64,000 nucleotides of DNA, taken from contig CM024763.1 of assembly GCA_014218235.1 (NCBI GenBank), positions 79,718,244 through 79,782,243 of the forward strand, in the 5' to 3' direction. The position numbers were made by a program, and so were the translations under genes. Source of the DNA: Colocasia esculenta (lineage: Eukaryota; Streptophyta; Magnoliopsida; Alismatales; Araceae). Shown here one piece after another: positions 12,078 to 24,073 of this stretch. The notes below the pieces were generated by a model. That model searched no databases, was not told the DNA's origin, and saw nothing but the letters and a program-made list of their open reading frames with translations. Position 1 is the first letter of the stretch. Each line of letters starts with the position of its first letter.

Positions 12078-12630
12078 ATTAGAGAAGGGGTTCATCAGAC
12101 CAAGTACTTCCCCATGGGGAGCACTTGTGCTGTTCGTTAAGAAGAAGGATGGATCGATGAGACTATGCATCGACTATCGTCAACTAAATCAGCTAACCAT
12201 CAAGAACAAGTACCCATTACCCCGGGTCGATGAACTATTCGGCCAGATATCTGGAGCTCAATATTTCTCCAAGATTGACCTTTTATCTGGCTATCATCAA
12301 ATGAGCATCAAGGACGACGATATTTACAAACGGCTTTCAGGAGCAGTTATGGACACTATGAATTTGTCGTTATGCCTTTTAGCCTTACCAATGCTCCTAC
12401 AACCTTTATGCAACTCATGAACAGCATATACCAGTCATACCTTGACAAGTTCGTGGTCGTCTTCATCGATGATATCCTCATATACTCCAAGACCAAAGAA
12501 GATCATGAAGAACACCTATAGATTGCACTACAAGTCTTGCGAGACAACAAACTATACGCAAAGCTGAGTAAGTGTGAATTCTTGCTCGAAGAAGTGTCCT
12601 TCTTGGGCCATGTCATCTCCAAGGACAACA
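12078..12630 (+). pseudogene. Gypsy A reverse transcriptase, N-terminal part
   Basis: This part of RT includes LFVKKKDGSMRLCIDY, NKYPLPRVDELF and, in a shifted frame, FIDDILIYSK near 12465. It ends within the phrase before FLGHVISKDN. It corresponds to the RT of elements B and C (about 92 residues into the usual RT region). The frame is broken near 12330. The left edge at 12078 is abrupt where an LTR ends, and the right edge at 12630 is the target site of E2. The remainder resumes at 24074. Gag, protease and the 5' LTR of A are absent from the window. Confidence 0.85.
12626..12630. repeat. Target site duplication CAACA of E2 (left copy)
   Basis: CAACA lies directly before the E2 5' LTR and again directly after its 3' LTR at 24074-24078. 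Removing E2 and one copy joins element A inside the RT phrase that B and C carry uninterrupted, which confirms the insertion boundaries. Confidence 0.95.
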
Positions 12631-15600
12631 TGTAAGGCCCTCGAATTTCCGTCGCATTATTTGTATTTGTGTGTGTATATTTGTGCTTGTGTATGTATAT
12701 ACATATTTACGTACGCATTAATTAGTACAATTACGTGTGCATGTGTTTATACTAGATGTAAATAATGCATGTATTGAATGGTGATAGTATGAATACACTA
12801 CCGTATACATATAGCATGTATATAGGTGTAAAAGGTGCATGGTTTCTGCATGTTTTAGACTTCTGCCCGAAGGCCATATTGGCGTCAATAGCAGGACGTC
12901 GATGGGGTGTCAGCGTCCACCCATGGACGCCAACACTAATCCCAGCATCTAACGATGTGGACGCCAACTTCTCAGGCATGCATGCGCAGCAGAGCCGGAA
13001 ATTCTGGAAACAAGGTAGCTCACCCATTGGGGAGATGTCCCCAACGGTCTGAAACACATCTTGTCACCCCATGCGTGGGAGAGAAGCCTCTCCCATATGT
13101 CTAAACCCGAATCTGCTTCCCCAACCCCTCTCTTCACCCTTTTGCAAGAGAGAAAGAAGAGAAGAACCCTAGTTTCTGAACTGAGGAAAACCCCCACTTT
13201 GGAACCCAAAATCCCTCAACCTGAAGATTGTTCCGGGGATCTACTGCTTCAAGGAGGTTGCTGGATCGACGAGGAAGGCCTCCCCGACCTTGGAAGGCAC
13301 TAGAGCTCGCTCAGGAACCCGGAGTCAAGCATTTCTAAGAGCTTCTTGGGACAGCCCAAGGAGAGCTTCACCGAGCCCTAGATCCGTTGGTGCATTTTCC
13401 TAAAGGCAAGTACCCCATTCATAACGTCCCCGTATGTGTCTAGGTTGGTTTTACTATTTTTGTACATTTTCCCTCGTGTCCTAGACCCTCAGATTCACCC
13501 TATCTTGAGAGCTCGGGTCTGTGTTCTGCACAGACCTGCATTGACGACAAAGTCCCTGGTCGCTAAGATCATGCTTAGCGTCCATCGACTATGATGTTGA
13601 CCTTGAATCAGCGGCCAAAGACCGCCGCCAAGTTCATCTGGATAGAACAGTAAACTGTTATGCACTCCTATACGATTATTTTCGATATGTTTCACGATGA
13701 GGATATACTGTAAATCATTTATATGTATGTACAATGTTGAGGTGATGGATGTGGTGTGTGTGGATGGATTATCATGAATGTTAGGACTTAATTAATTCAT
13801 GAAAATATATGTGTGATGAGTTTTAATCGTGTTAAACCACGTTTGTATGATTTAGGACAAGTCTAAATGCCCTAATTCGTGAGGATTGTGCATGTGAAGT
13901 TCAGTCCCTGTCCTAAAATTTTGAGATTATCTTCATGCTTGAGTGAATTATTGCAAATTTGTTTAGGAAAATAGGGATCATGCTAGGTCTTGATAAATCT
14001 TCCATAAATAAACGAATGGTCCAATAAATTCGGGAATAATTCTGTAGTTCCATGCCTGTTAGGCTTCAGACAGTGAGTGGATAAAACTGTGTTTGTGTTT
14101 AACTCCATGTTAAATCGAATTGTGCATAGTATGTGAAATTAATGTTAGATTTTCTGTAATTCCGTCTTAGTTCAGAAAAATCTGAAAATTTGCATGAGGA
14201 ATCCTAACTCGAAATCAGTCTGTGGTTAACATTTCAGGCCATTTGGACCAGTATATGATGCAATATCAAATTTCCATAAATAAAATGTGAAACTATTGCA
14301 TGCCTTGTAAAATAATTCGATTTTGTATGTGTCAACTTGATTTGTGAAATCTCCTGAACATTAGATTTCTGTGATTATAGTGACATGTCAGGAAAACAGA
14401 GCACCATGTGTGTAAATGAGTGAATGAGTAAAATGTAAATGTCATGTGCTAAACTAAGTGCGTAAATCGGTAAGATGTGTAATGTGAAAATTGTGCCAAG
14501 TGTGACATTGCTTCCATAGAGGGCAGTGGAACCGTATCGGGGAAAAGTTCCCCTGAGAAGGTTCAAAGTGTAAGTGACCCTAAAGGCATTAGGGGGAAAT
14601 CCTGGAGGTGGACAAGTACCACTGGTTAGGGTGGAGACTTGTTCTCCCAGTCTGCGCAGTCCAAGAGTCGCCATTGTATTGCCTAGATGGCGTCTATGTG
14701 ATGTGATGTGTTTGTGTCCTTCTTTGGTGGTTTGGACTATATGTCACGACACTAAATGTGAATGTGTAAATGTGCATGTGTTCATGTGTTAATGTGTAAG
14801 TGAACAATGTGTAAGGTGTATGTGTAAAGTGCAATTTAAGTGAATTGGAAATTCGTGTAAAGAAAATGTGAAACCAAAAATGTGAAGATATGATATTGTA
14901 AATCCATGTTGTGACAAATCTGAAACCATGCTAAATCAGTATCTTCCTTATGTTATGATCATGTTTACATGTACAAGTGTCTAGAACCCATGCTAGGGAC
15001 AAATAAATGAGTATGTGTACACAATTCCATGTTCGGTTGTTCACATGTTGTGTCTTAAATAACATTGTAGCTCTCATGTGTAGGTTATGGTTACTAAAGC
15101 ATGTGAAAACCAGCAAGCTTAAGCATGTGAAAATGGTTATGTATATGTATAAGAACATGTAGATTCCATGCTAGTTAGGTTCCCTCTCATGTGCGCGCGG
15201 AATTCATGTTAATGGCTTTCATGTTTTGGTTAAAATGCAAAGTAGAATTTCATGAGTAGGAATGATTAGAGAGCATGTGTTAGGAAATTTATTTGGTTAA
15301 GGAAATCTGAAAGCATGTATCATGTGTTTACTGATAGAACTATCATGATAGATTGTGCATTTCAAGGTTTAAGCATGCTACATGTTGAGTCTTTTGCAAT
15401 TGTGTGTGTAGAGCCTACCATGACATGTACGTGTATGGTATGAGTGGTGTTATTTGCTGAGTCTTTAGACTCACTACTTGCTTCGGCGTACAGGTGTAGT
15501 TGGTGACGTGGCACCGTTGGAGGAGACGGTGGAGACGGACTCCGAGCGCGGAGATTAGACTGTTGGAGCAGTTGTACCCTTTTGTGTTTTCATAGTATGT

Positions 15601-15902
15601 AAAAGTGACATTGTACTAGAACTATCATGAGAAAGTTGTATAAGTGTGGACATCTATGTATTTAATTTTCAGCAATTTAAATCATGTGAACTTCTAAGTT
15701 CTTAATGTTATTGAAATTTCGAGTATGCTAAATGTGGATGATGAATGAATGAAGACAGTAGTTCTTTTTACTTCCGCTACTCTATTCTATATTCACGTGT
15801 ATCTCAGCTGAATGTACCGTTGGGTAAATGTCCCACTGTGATGACCCTTGCTATACCGACGTGGGTTGGTATAACCGTACCGGTATAATGAGGGCCGTCA
15901 CA
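12631..15902 (+). mobile_element. 5' LTR of E2 (3272 bp)
   Basis: Runs from TGTAAGGCCCTCG to GAGGGCCGTCACA with TG...CA ends. It is near-identical to the 3' LTR at 20826-24073, with scattered substitutions and small indels (for example one base at about 12920 and a ~16-base difference near 14800). It contains a block at 13020-13400 that looks like an early transcribed leader with CCCTAG and CT-rich phrases. No conserved protein is seen in it. Confidence 0.95.
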
Positions 15903-15907
15903 GAGAT

Positions 15908-15919
15908 TGGTATCAGAGC
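15908..15919 (+). other. Primer binding site of E2
   Basis: TGGTATCAGAGC, complementary to the 3' end of initiator tRNA-Met, lies five bases inside the 5' LTR. It is the start site of minus-strand cDNA synthesis. Confidence 0.93.
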
Positions 15920-16297
15920 AACCGGTTGAGATTGCACATGAATATACATAAGTCATCATCCCCATTGCATGCTAAGTATGTCCACATGTGTAGAAAACAC
16001 TAATAAGAAGTGAAAGATAGATAAGAAAATGGTTAGAAAACTTAGTAACCTAGCTCTAATGGTGGCTGAAATTTTATTACAGCCATGGCTTCGAGAGGTA
16101 GGTGTGGCGGAGCGTCGGCACGTGAGGACGAGCCGCGACGTGATGAGCGGGCGGAGCAACAGGCCCCGGCACCGCAAGGCCCTGTACTTCCCCCACCGCC
16201 GCCTGTGGATTACGGAGTATTCATGCAAGGTCTGGTGCAAGCCATGCAGACGCAGGCTCATACCCAGGCAGTACTCCAGGCACAGTTGGAGGCTCAG

Positions 16298-16385
16298 GTT
16301 AGACTAATGAAATGATTAATAGTCTATTTTAATTGCTTATGTGATATTATGTTGATTGTATATTGCTTGATGTGTGATATAGCAG
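16298..16385 (+). other. Intron-like gap 1 in E2 gag
   Basis: 88 bases that start GTTAGA after a CAG codon and end in ATAGCAG before GCT. The gap is AT-rich with stops in the gag frame, unlike the flanking GC-rich coding sequence. Skipping it keeps the frame (phase 0). Confidence 0.6.
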
Positions 16386-16577
16386 GCTCAAGGACCAGCT
16401 CAGGACCATGGTGGACCTTCTACCATGGAGAGATTCAAGAGGATGACCCCACCCTCTTTTAAGGGGGAGAGTGATCCATTAATGGCAAAAAGATGGTTAA
16501 GGGAGACAGAGAAAATCTTCCGAGCCATCAGGTGCCCTGATGAGGATAAGGTGACATTAGCCACCTACATGCTACAG

Positions 16578-16657
16578 GTAGGCTTTTAATTTTGTATGTT
16601 TGTATGTTCTGCTTAAGTTAGAATTTGTTAGTTGGTGCTTATGAAGGTGTATTGCAG
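16578..16657 (+). other. Intron-like gap 2 in E2 gag
   Basis: 80 bases that start GTAGGC and end in TATTGCAG, again after a CAG codon and at phase 0. It is T-rich and has a stop in frame soon after the donor. Skipping it joins VTLATYMLQ to ERADVWW, the continuous gag phrase of related chromoviruses. Confidence 0.65.
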
Positions 16658-17310
16658 GAGAGAGCGGATGTATGGTGGTCCTCCCTACTACGTACACGCT
16701 TTGAGGACGGAGCAGTAGACGTGACGTGGGACGCGTTCGTGAGGCTCTTTCGATCCAAGTTTGTCCCAGAGCATGTCCAGGACAAGATGGAGCAGGAATT
16801 TCTCTCCCTGACGCAAGGCTCCATGACTGTGCTGGAATACGAGGCAAGGTTTTCTGAACTTTCTAAGTATGCACCGCATATCGTAGAGGATGAGCGCAGG
16901 AAGACGAAGAAATTCGTGATGGGACTCAAGCCATCACTGCGGACGAGACTCATGGCGTTTGACCACCGCACATTGGACGAGGCCCTCAGCGCTGCCTGCA
17001 GGCAGGAGGGAGAGATGGAGCAATATCTGGAGGAAAAGAAGGCTTCGCAGAAAAGGCCAGCAGCGACATTCCAGCGGCAAGACAAGAAGAAAATGTTGTA
17101 CCAGACACCGCAGCGATCCGTGACAGTAGCAGCTCTCAGGTACCTTCTGTACGTTCCCCTGGTGTGAAGAAAGAGTGTCCCCATTGCGGGAAGACACACG
17201 GTGGTTCCGAGTGTTGGTTGGTAGCTGGTAGATGCTTGAAGTGCGGGAGCAGCGACCACAAGATCAAAGATTGCCCAAGACTTCAACAAGGAGCTCAGCG
17301 TGGAGCCCAG

Positions 17311-17770
17311 CCCCAGTGGTAGCGGCAGCCGCGCCAGCTACAGGAAGACCAGGAAGGCCTCGAGCCCCAGCTCGAGTGTTTACTTTAGCTCGTGAGGATG
17401 CCGAACTGGCGGAGCATGTCACCGAAGGTACGTTTTGCTTTTAGGTGTGCACGCTCGGGTTTTGTTTGATATGGGTGCTACTCACTCGTTCATTTCCGAG
17501 CGGTTCGCTAGGCAGTTAGCCCTAGAGTCAGGCATAAAGTCTGAAGAGTTAGAGGTCCCTTTGTCTGTGCACACCCCTGCGGGTACGGTATCGACTAGGA
17601 AGTGCATTCCGTCGTTACTGTGTGCATTGAGGATAGAATCCTAGATGGGTGTTTCTTCTTGCTAAAGATGAAGGACTATGATGCTATTCTTGGTCTGGAT
17701 TGGCTAGAGGAGCACTATGCGTTAGTGGATTATCGTCGGAAAAGGATCGTTTTCCGCATTCCTGGTGAGG
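17311..17770 (+). pseudogene. E2 protease domain
   Basis: The retroviral-type aspartic protease has LFDMGATHSFIS with its catalytic Asp at 17468-17470, where gypsy elements more often read DTGATHSF. A shift near 17600-17640 is needed to reach the second half (DGCFFLLKMKDYDAILG, LDWLEEHYALVD). The stretch before it (about 17330-17440) is an Arg/Ala/Pro-rich linker in yet another frame. It would cut the polyprotein into working parts. Confidence 0.8.
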
Positions 17771-18728
17771 ATGAGTTCTCTCACCCCTTGCCAAGGAACT
17801 GGGCGGGAAAGATGGTCATCTCTGCCATGAAGGCGATGCGCATGGTAAACAAGGGTTGTGATGCTTTTCTTGCCAGCGTGGTGTTAGTGCCAGAGGCTGA
17901 TGAGTCACCTACTCTTGCGGAGATTGAGGTAGTGCAGGATTTTCCAGATGTCTTTCCTGATGATTTGTCTGGATTGCCACCGGATAGAGAGATAGAGTTT
18001 ACCATAGAGTTGCTTCCGGGCACCTCTCCTATCTCGAAGGCTCCATATCGGATGGCACCTGCGGAGTTAGCCGAGTTGAGGAGGCAGTTGCAAGAGCTGC
18101 TTGATAAGGAATTTATTTGCCCTAGTGTTTCCCCTTGGGGCGCACCTGTATGTTCGTCAAGAAGAAACATGGGTCACTTAGGTTGTGCATTGACTATAGG
18201 AAGTTGAACCAAGTGACTGTGAAGAACAGGTATCCCTTACCTCGTATTGATGATTGTTTGACCAGTTGTGCGAGGCATCAGTCTTTTCTAAGATTGATTT
18301 GCGATCTGGTTATCATCAGTTGAGGATTCGGAGTGAGGATGTGTCCAAGACGGCGTTTAGAACCGTTATGGACATTATGAGTTCTTGGTCCTTCCTTTCG
18401 GATTGACCAATGCCCCTGCAGCGTTCATGGATCTCATGAACCGGTGTTTAGGCCTTATCTAGATAGCTTTGTCGTAGTGTTTATTGACGACGTGTTGGTC
18501 TACTCTCCGGATGAGGCCACGCACCGTCAGCATCTGAGGTTAGTGTTAGAGGTTCTTCGTGAGCACAAGCTGTATGCAAAATTCAGCAAGTGCGATTTTT
18601 GGTTGCACGAGGTTCATTTCCTCGGGCATGTTATCTCCGGCGCTGTGTGTAGCGGTTGATCCAACAATGGTCCAAGCAGTTATGGATTGGGAGATTCCCC
18701 AGACTCCTTCGGAGATTCGTAGTTTCAT
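17771..18728 (+). pseudogene. E2 reverse transcriptase
   Basis: The RT lead-in EVVQDFPDVFPDDLSGLPP lies at about 17925-17985, then PYRMAPAELAELRRQL and, after a shift at about 18150, FVKKKHGSLRLCIDYRKLNQ. Further shifts occur near 18265, 18370 and 18440. The catalytic box FIDD is at about 18481-18492, followed by HEVHFLGHVIS. At least four single-base breaks stop it from being one protein. RT copies the element RNA. Confidence 0.85.
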
Positions 18729-19255
18729 TGGGTTAGCTGGTTATTATCGGCGATTCATTGAGGGTTTCTCATCCATCGCCGCCCCCTTGACAAAGCTGAC
18801 CAGGAAGGGTGAGAAGTTCGTATGGTCTGAGGCATGTGAGCGTAGCTTCCAGCTATTAAAGGCTAAGCTTACTTCTGCTCCGGTATTGGTATTGCCTCGT
18901 GGTCTAGAGGGCTTTGCCATTTATACGGATGCGTCTCAGATTGGTTTGGGCTGTGTGCTCATGCAGCAAGAAAGGGTAGTGGCTTATGCTTCTCGTCAAT
19001 TAAAGGAGCATGAGAAGAACTATCCGACTCATGACTTGGAGCTCGCAGCAGTGGTTCATGCACTAATGATCTGGAGGCACTATCTTTATGGTGTCAGATT
19101 TGAGGTGTTTACCGACCACAAGAGCTTGAAGTATCTTTTCTCCCAATAGGAATTAAACCTGAGGCAGAGAAGTTGGATTGAGTTCTTGAAGGACTATGAC
19201 TTCGACCTTCAGTATTACCCTGAGAAGGCGAATGTCGTAGCGGATGCTGTTAGTA
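18729..19255 (+). pseudogene. E2 RNase H domain
   Basis: The frame continues from EIRSFIGLAGYYRRFIEGF through YTDASQIGLGCVLMQ, SRQLKEHEKNYPTHDLEL and TDHKSLKYLFSQ. A TAG at 19147-19149 then interrupts it, and ADAVSR marks the end. RNase H removes RNA from the RNA-DNA hybrid. Apart from the one stop this stretch is the best preserved part of E2. Confidence 0.87.
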
Positions 19256-20240
19256 GAAAGAGGTCTTCGCTCCAGCAGGATTGGAAGATGTTGGAGGATG
19301 CGGCGTACTCTATGACCGAGTTAGAGCCATCGCTGTGTCAGGCTTTTGTAGCTCAGCTATCCCTTAGATCCTCTGTTTTGGATGAGGTGATCGAGCGACA
19401 GGGAGCCGACCCTAGATTGTTAGAATTAGTGGGTAAGGCAGGCATTCCCGTGATGAGGACGGTGTGATTAGATTTCAGCACCGTGTTTGTGTTCCTGATT
19501 TAGTAGATGTCCGTGAGCATGTGTTAGCGGACGCTCATAGATCGCGATTCTCTATTCATCCGGGTAACACTAAGATGTATCAAGACCTGAAGAGATCATT
19601 TTGGTGGTCCGGCATGAAGAAGGATGTTGCGGATTATGTGTCTAGATGTCTAGTATGTCAACAAGTGAAGGCCGAGCGACAGCGACCATCTGGCCTTATG
19701 CAGAGGATGGATATCCCAGTGTGGAAGTGGGAAGCTTTCACTATGGACTTCGTTTCGGGTTTGCCTCGATCTAGAAGAGGCAATGACTCGATTTGGGTAG
19801 TTGTAGATAGATTCTCGAAGACTGCTCATTTCTTCCCCATAAAGAAGAAGCAGTCAGTAAAGAGTTTAGCTAGATTGTATGTTAGTGGCATCATTAGATT
19901 GCATGGTGTGCCGAAGTCGATCATTTCGGATCGAGATCCGAGATTTACTTCGAGATTGTGGAAGGGTCTTCAGGATGCTTTAGGTTCGGAGCTGAAGCTC
20001 AGTTCGGCGTTCATCCCCAGACCGATGGACAGTCCGAGAGGACTATCCAGACGCTCGAGGATATGTTGAGAGCGTGTGTTCTGGATTGGAAGGATGATTG
20101 GGAGCGTCATTTACCTCTTGTGGAGTTCGCATACAACAACAGCTTTCATGTGAGTATTGGTATGGCTCCATTCGAGGCGTTGTATGGTAGGCCCTGCAGA
20201 TCTCCGTTATGTTGGGAGGAGACTGGTGATAAGCAGTGAT
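19256..20240 (+). pseudogene. E2 integrase
   Basis: The zinc-binding N terminus (HRSRFSIHPG...CLVCQQVKAE) is followed by the catalytic core. The core has MDFVSGLPRS with its Asp near 19746, SDRDPRF (about 19930) and, after a shift near 20010, DGQSERTIQTLEDML with the catalytic Glu. It ends with FAYNNSFH and ALYGRPCRSPLCW. A TGA at 19465 and the shift near 20010 break the frame. Confidence 0.87.
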
Positions 20241-20780
20241 CGGACCGGAGTTAGTTCAGGAAACTTCGGATAAGATCCAGCTTATCAGAAAGGGGCTTGT
20301 TGCGGCACAGGATAGGCAGAAGAGCTATGCCGACAACAGGAGAAAGGATTTGGAGTTCGAGGTTGGCGATCATGTCTTCTTGAAGATATCGCCTACTCGA
20401 GGTGTTGTCAGATTTGGCAGCATAGTAAGTTGAGCCCCAGGTTCATTGGCCCATATGAGATTCTCAGACGTTTGGGCAGCGTGGCATATGAGCTAGCATT
20501 ACCCCCAGCCTTAGCTAGCATTCACCCTGTATTCCACATATCTATGCTCAGGAAATATGTCCGAGATCCGTCTCATGTGATTAGTCATGAGCCAGTGGAG
20601 ATCCAGCCAGATCTTTCGTATGTCGAGCAACCAGTAGCTATTCTTGACCGGAAGGTTCAGCATCTCCGGAACAAGAGTATTGCGTCGGTGAAGGTCCTAT
20701 GGCGGAACTTCTCACGAGAGGAGGCTACATGGGAGGTTGAGGATGCGATGAAGAAGAAGTATCCCCTTTTGTTTGAGTAG
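20241..20780 (+). pseudogene. E2 integrase C terminus and chromodomain-like segment
   Basis: RQKSYADNRRKDLEF and GDHVFLKISPTRG form the GPY/F-type integrase tail, interrupted by a shift at about 20425. Then come RFIGPYEILRRLGSVAYEL, HPVFHISMLRKYV and the terminal VKVLWRNFSREEATWE, ending at TAG 20778-20780. Its last 220 bases nearly equal bases 1-220 of E0. Confidence 0.87.
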
Positions 20781-20810
20781 TGTCGTTCTAACTTCGAGGA
20801 CGAAGTTTCT

Positions 20811-20825
20811 TTAAGGGGGAGTGGG
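20811..20825 (+). other. Polypurine tract of E2
   Basis: TTAAGGGGGAGTGGG directly precedes the 3' LTR start TGTAAGGCC. Confidence 0.88.
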
Positions 20826-23800
20826 TGTAAGGCCCTCGAATTTTCGTCGCATTATTTGTATTTGTGTGTGTATATTTGTGCTTGTGTATGTATATACATA
20901 TTTACGTACGCATTAATTAGTACAATTACGTGTGCATGTGTTTATACTAGATGTAAATAATGCATGTATTGAATGGTGATAGTATGAATACACTACCGTA
21001 TACATATAGCATGTATATAGGTGTAAAAGGTGCATGGTTTCTGCATGTTTTAGACTTCTGCCCGAAGGCCATATTGGCGTCAATAGCAGGACGTCGATGG
21101 GGTGTCAGCGTCCACCATGGACGCCAACACTAATCCCAGCGTCTAACGATGTGGACGCCAACTTCTCTGGCCTGCATGCGCAGCAGAGCCGGAAATTCCG
21201 GAAACAAGGTAGCTCACCCATTAGGGAGATGTCCCCAACGGTCTGAAACACATCTTGTCACCCCATGTGGGGAGAGAAGCCTCTCCCATATGTCTAAACC
21301 CGAAATTGCTTCCCCAACCCCTCTCTTCACCCTTTTGCAAGAGAGAAAGAAGAGAAGAAACCCTAGTTTCTGAACTGAGGAAAACCCCCACTTTGGAACC
21401 CAAAATCCCTCAACCTAAAGATTGTTCCGGGGATCTGCTGCTTAAGGAGGTTGCTGGATCGACGAGGAAGGCCTCCCGACCTTGGAAGGCACTGGAGCTC
21501 GCTCAGGAACCCGGAGTCAAGCATTTCTAAGAGCTTCTTGGGACAGCCCAAGGAGAGCTTCACCGAGCCCTAGATCCCTTGGTGCATTTTCCTAAAGGCA
21601 AGTACCCCATTCATAACGTCCCCGTATGTGTCTAGGTTGGTTTTACTATTTTTGTACATTTTTCCTCGTGTCCTAGACCCTCAGATTCACCCTATCTTGA
21701 GAGCTCGGGTCTATGTTCTGCACAGACCTGCATTGACAGCAAAGTCCGTGGTCGCTAAGATCATTCTTAGCGTCCATCGACTATGACGTTGACCTTGAAT
21801 CAGTGGCCAGAGACCGCCGCCAAGTTCATCTGGACAGAACAGTAAACTATTTGCCCTCCTATACGATTATTTTAGATATGTTTCACGATGAGGATATATT
21901 GTAAATCATTTATATGTATGTACAATGTTGAGGTGATGGATGTGGTGTGTGTGGATGGATTATCATGAATGTTAGGACTTAATTAATTCATGAAAATATA
22001 TGTGTGATGAGTTTTAATCGTGTTAAACCACGTTTGTATGATTTAGGACAAGTCTAAATACCCTAATTCGTGAGGATTGTGCATGTGAAGTTCAGTCCCT
22101 GTCCTAAAATTTTGAGATTATCTTCATGCTTGAGTGAATTATTGCAAATTTGTTTAGGAAAATAGGGATCATGCTAGGTCTTGATAAATCTTCCATAAAT
22201 AACGAATGGTCCAATAAATTCGGGAATAATTCTGTAGTTCCATGCCTGTTAGGGTTCAGACAGTGAGTGGATAAAACTGTGTTTGTGTTTAACTCCATGT
22301 TAAATCGAATTGTGCATAGTATGTGAAATTAATGTTAGATTTTATGTAATTCCGTCTTAGTTCAGAAAAATCTGAAAATTTGCATGAGGAATCCTAAACC
22401 CTAAATCAGTCTGTGGTTAAAATTTTAGGCCATTTGGACCAGTATATGATGCAATATCAATTTTCCATAAAACAAATGTGAAAAATTGCATGCCTTGTAA
22501 AATAATTCTATTTTGTATGTGTCAACTGTTTTGTGAAATCTCCTGAACACTAGATTTCTGTGATTATAGTGACATGCCAGGAAAACAGAGCACCATGTGT
22601 GTAAATGAGTGAATGAGTAAAATGTAAATGTCATGTGCTAAACTAAGTACGTAAATCGGTAAGATGTGTAATGTGAAAATTGTGCCAAGTGTGACATTGC
22701 TTCCACAGAGGGCAGTGGAACCGTATCGGGGAAAAGTCCCCTTGAGAAGGATCAAAGTGTAAGTGACCCTAAGGGCATTAGGGGGAAATCCTGGAGGTGG
22801 ACAAGTACCACTGGTTAGGGTGGAGACTTGTTCTCCCGGGCTGCGCAGTCCAAGAGTCGTCATTGTATTGCCTAGATGGCGTCTATGTGATGTGATGTGT
22901 TTGTGTCCTTCTTTGGTGGTTTGGACTATATGTCACGGCACTAAATGTGAATGTGTAAATGTGCATGTGTTCATGTGTTAATGTGTAAGGTGTATGTGTA
23001 AAGTGTAATTTAAGTGAATTGGAAATTCGTGTAAAGAAAATGTGAAACCAAAAATGTGAAGATATGATATTGTAAATCCATGTTGTGACAAATCTGAAAC
23101 CATGCTAAATCAGTAGCTTCTTATGTTATGATCATGTTTACATGTACAAGTGTCTAGAACCCATGCTAGGGACAAATAAATGAGTATGTGTACACAATTC
23201 CATGTTCGGTTGTTCACATGTTGTGCCTTAAATAACATTGTAGCTCTCATGTGTAGGTTATGGTTACTAAAGCATGTGAAAACCAGCAAGCTTAAGCATG
23301 TGAAAATGGTTATGTATATGTATAAGAACATGTAGATTCCATGCTAGTTGGGTTCCCTCTCATATGCGTGCGAAATTCATGTTAATGGCTTTCATGTTTT
23401 GGTTAAAATGCAAAGTAGAATTTCATGAGTAGGAATGATTAGAGAGCATGTGTTAGGAAATTTATTTGGTTAAGGAAATCTGAAAGCATGTATCATGTGT
23501 TTACTGATAGAACTATCATGATAGATTGTGCAGTTCAAGGTTTAGCATGCTATATGTTGAGTCTTTTGCAATTGTGTGTGTAGAGCCTACCATGACATGT
23601 ACGTGTATGGTATGAGTGGTGTTATTTGCTGAGTCTTTAGACTCACTACTTGCTTCGGCGTACAGGTGTAGTTGGTGACGTGGCACCGTTGGAGGAGATG
23701 GTGGAGACGGACTCCGAGCGCGGAGATTAGACTGTTGGAGCAGTTGTACCCTTTTGTGTTTTCATGGTATGTAAAAGGACATTGTACTAGAACTATCATG

Positions 23801-24073
23801 AGAAAATTGTATAAGTGTGGACATCTAGTATTTAATTTTCAGCAATTTAAATCATGTGAATTCTAAGTTCTTTAATGTTATTTGAAATTTCGAGTATGCT
23901 AAATGTGGATGATGAATGAATGAAGACAGTAGTTCTTTTTACTTCCGCTACTCTATTCTATATTCACATGTATCTCAGCTGAATGTATCGTTAGGTAAAT
24001 GTCCCACTGTGATGACGCTTGCTATACCGACGTGGGTTGGTATAACCGTACCGGTATAATGAGGGCCGTCACA
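20826..24073 (+). mobile_element. 3' LTR of E2 (3248 bp)
   Basis: Same ends and content as the 5' LTR. It is followed by the CAACA target duplication (24074-24078) and by resumption of element A. Confidence 0.95.

Larger units (their letters stand above)
16085..17310 (+). pseudogene. E2 gag with two intron-like gaps and paired zinc knuckles
   Basis: The chosen ATG (16085) opens a Gln/Pro-rich N terminus ending at 16297. Two gaps with GT...AG ends (16298-16385 and 16578-16657), both at phase 0, separate it from PPSFKGESDP...VTLATYMLQ and from ERADVWWSSLLRTRF, which together give the usual gypsy gag (retrotrans_gag) order. The capsid region runs to about 17090. A one-base shift near the A-rich run there is needed to reach the knuckles CPHC (17176) and CLKCGSSDHKIKDC (17233-17274). 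Gag would package element RNA. The chromovirus gag of family B/C has no such gaps at these positions. Confidence 0.8.
12631..24073 (+). mobile_element. Complete Ty3/gypsy (Del/Tekay-like chromovirus) element E2
   Basis: An 11.4-kb element with two LTRs of about 3.25 kb, a tRNA-Met primer binding site, gag, protease, RT, RNase H, integrase, chromodomain, a polypurine tract and 5-bp target duplications. The order RT-RNase H-integrase marks Ty3/gypsy, and the C-terminal VKVLWRN...EEATWE segment marks a chromovirus. It is nested in element A. The LTRs are very alike yet the coding region holds many single-base shifts. Confidence 0.96.

Noticed and set aside
16639..17289. 216-codon minus-strand ORF over the E2 gag
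   Set aside because: It is the complement of the gag capsid frame, which carries the recognised motifs.
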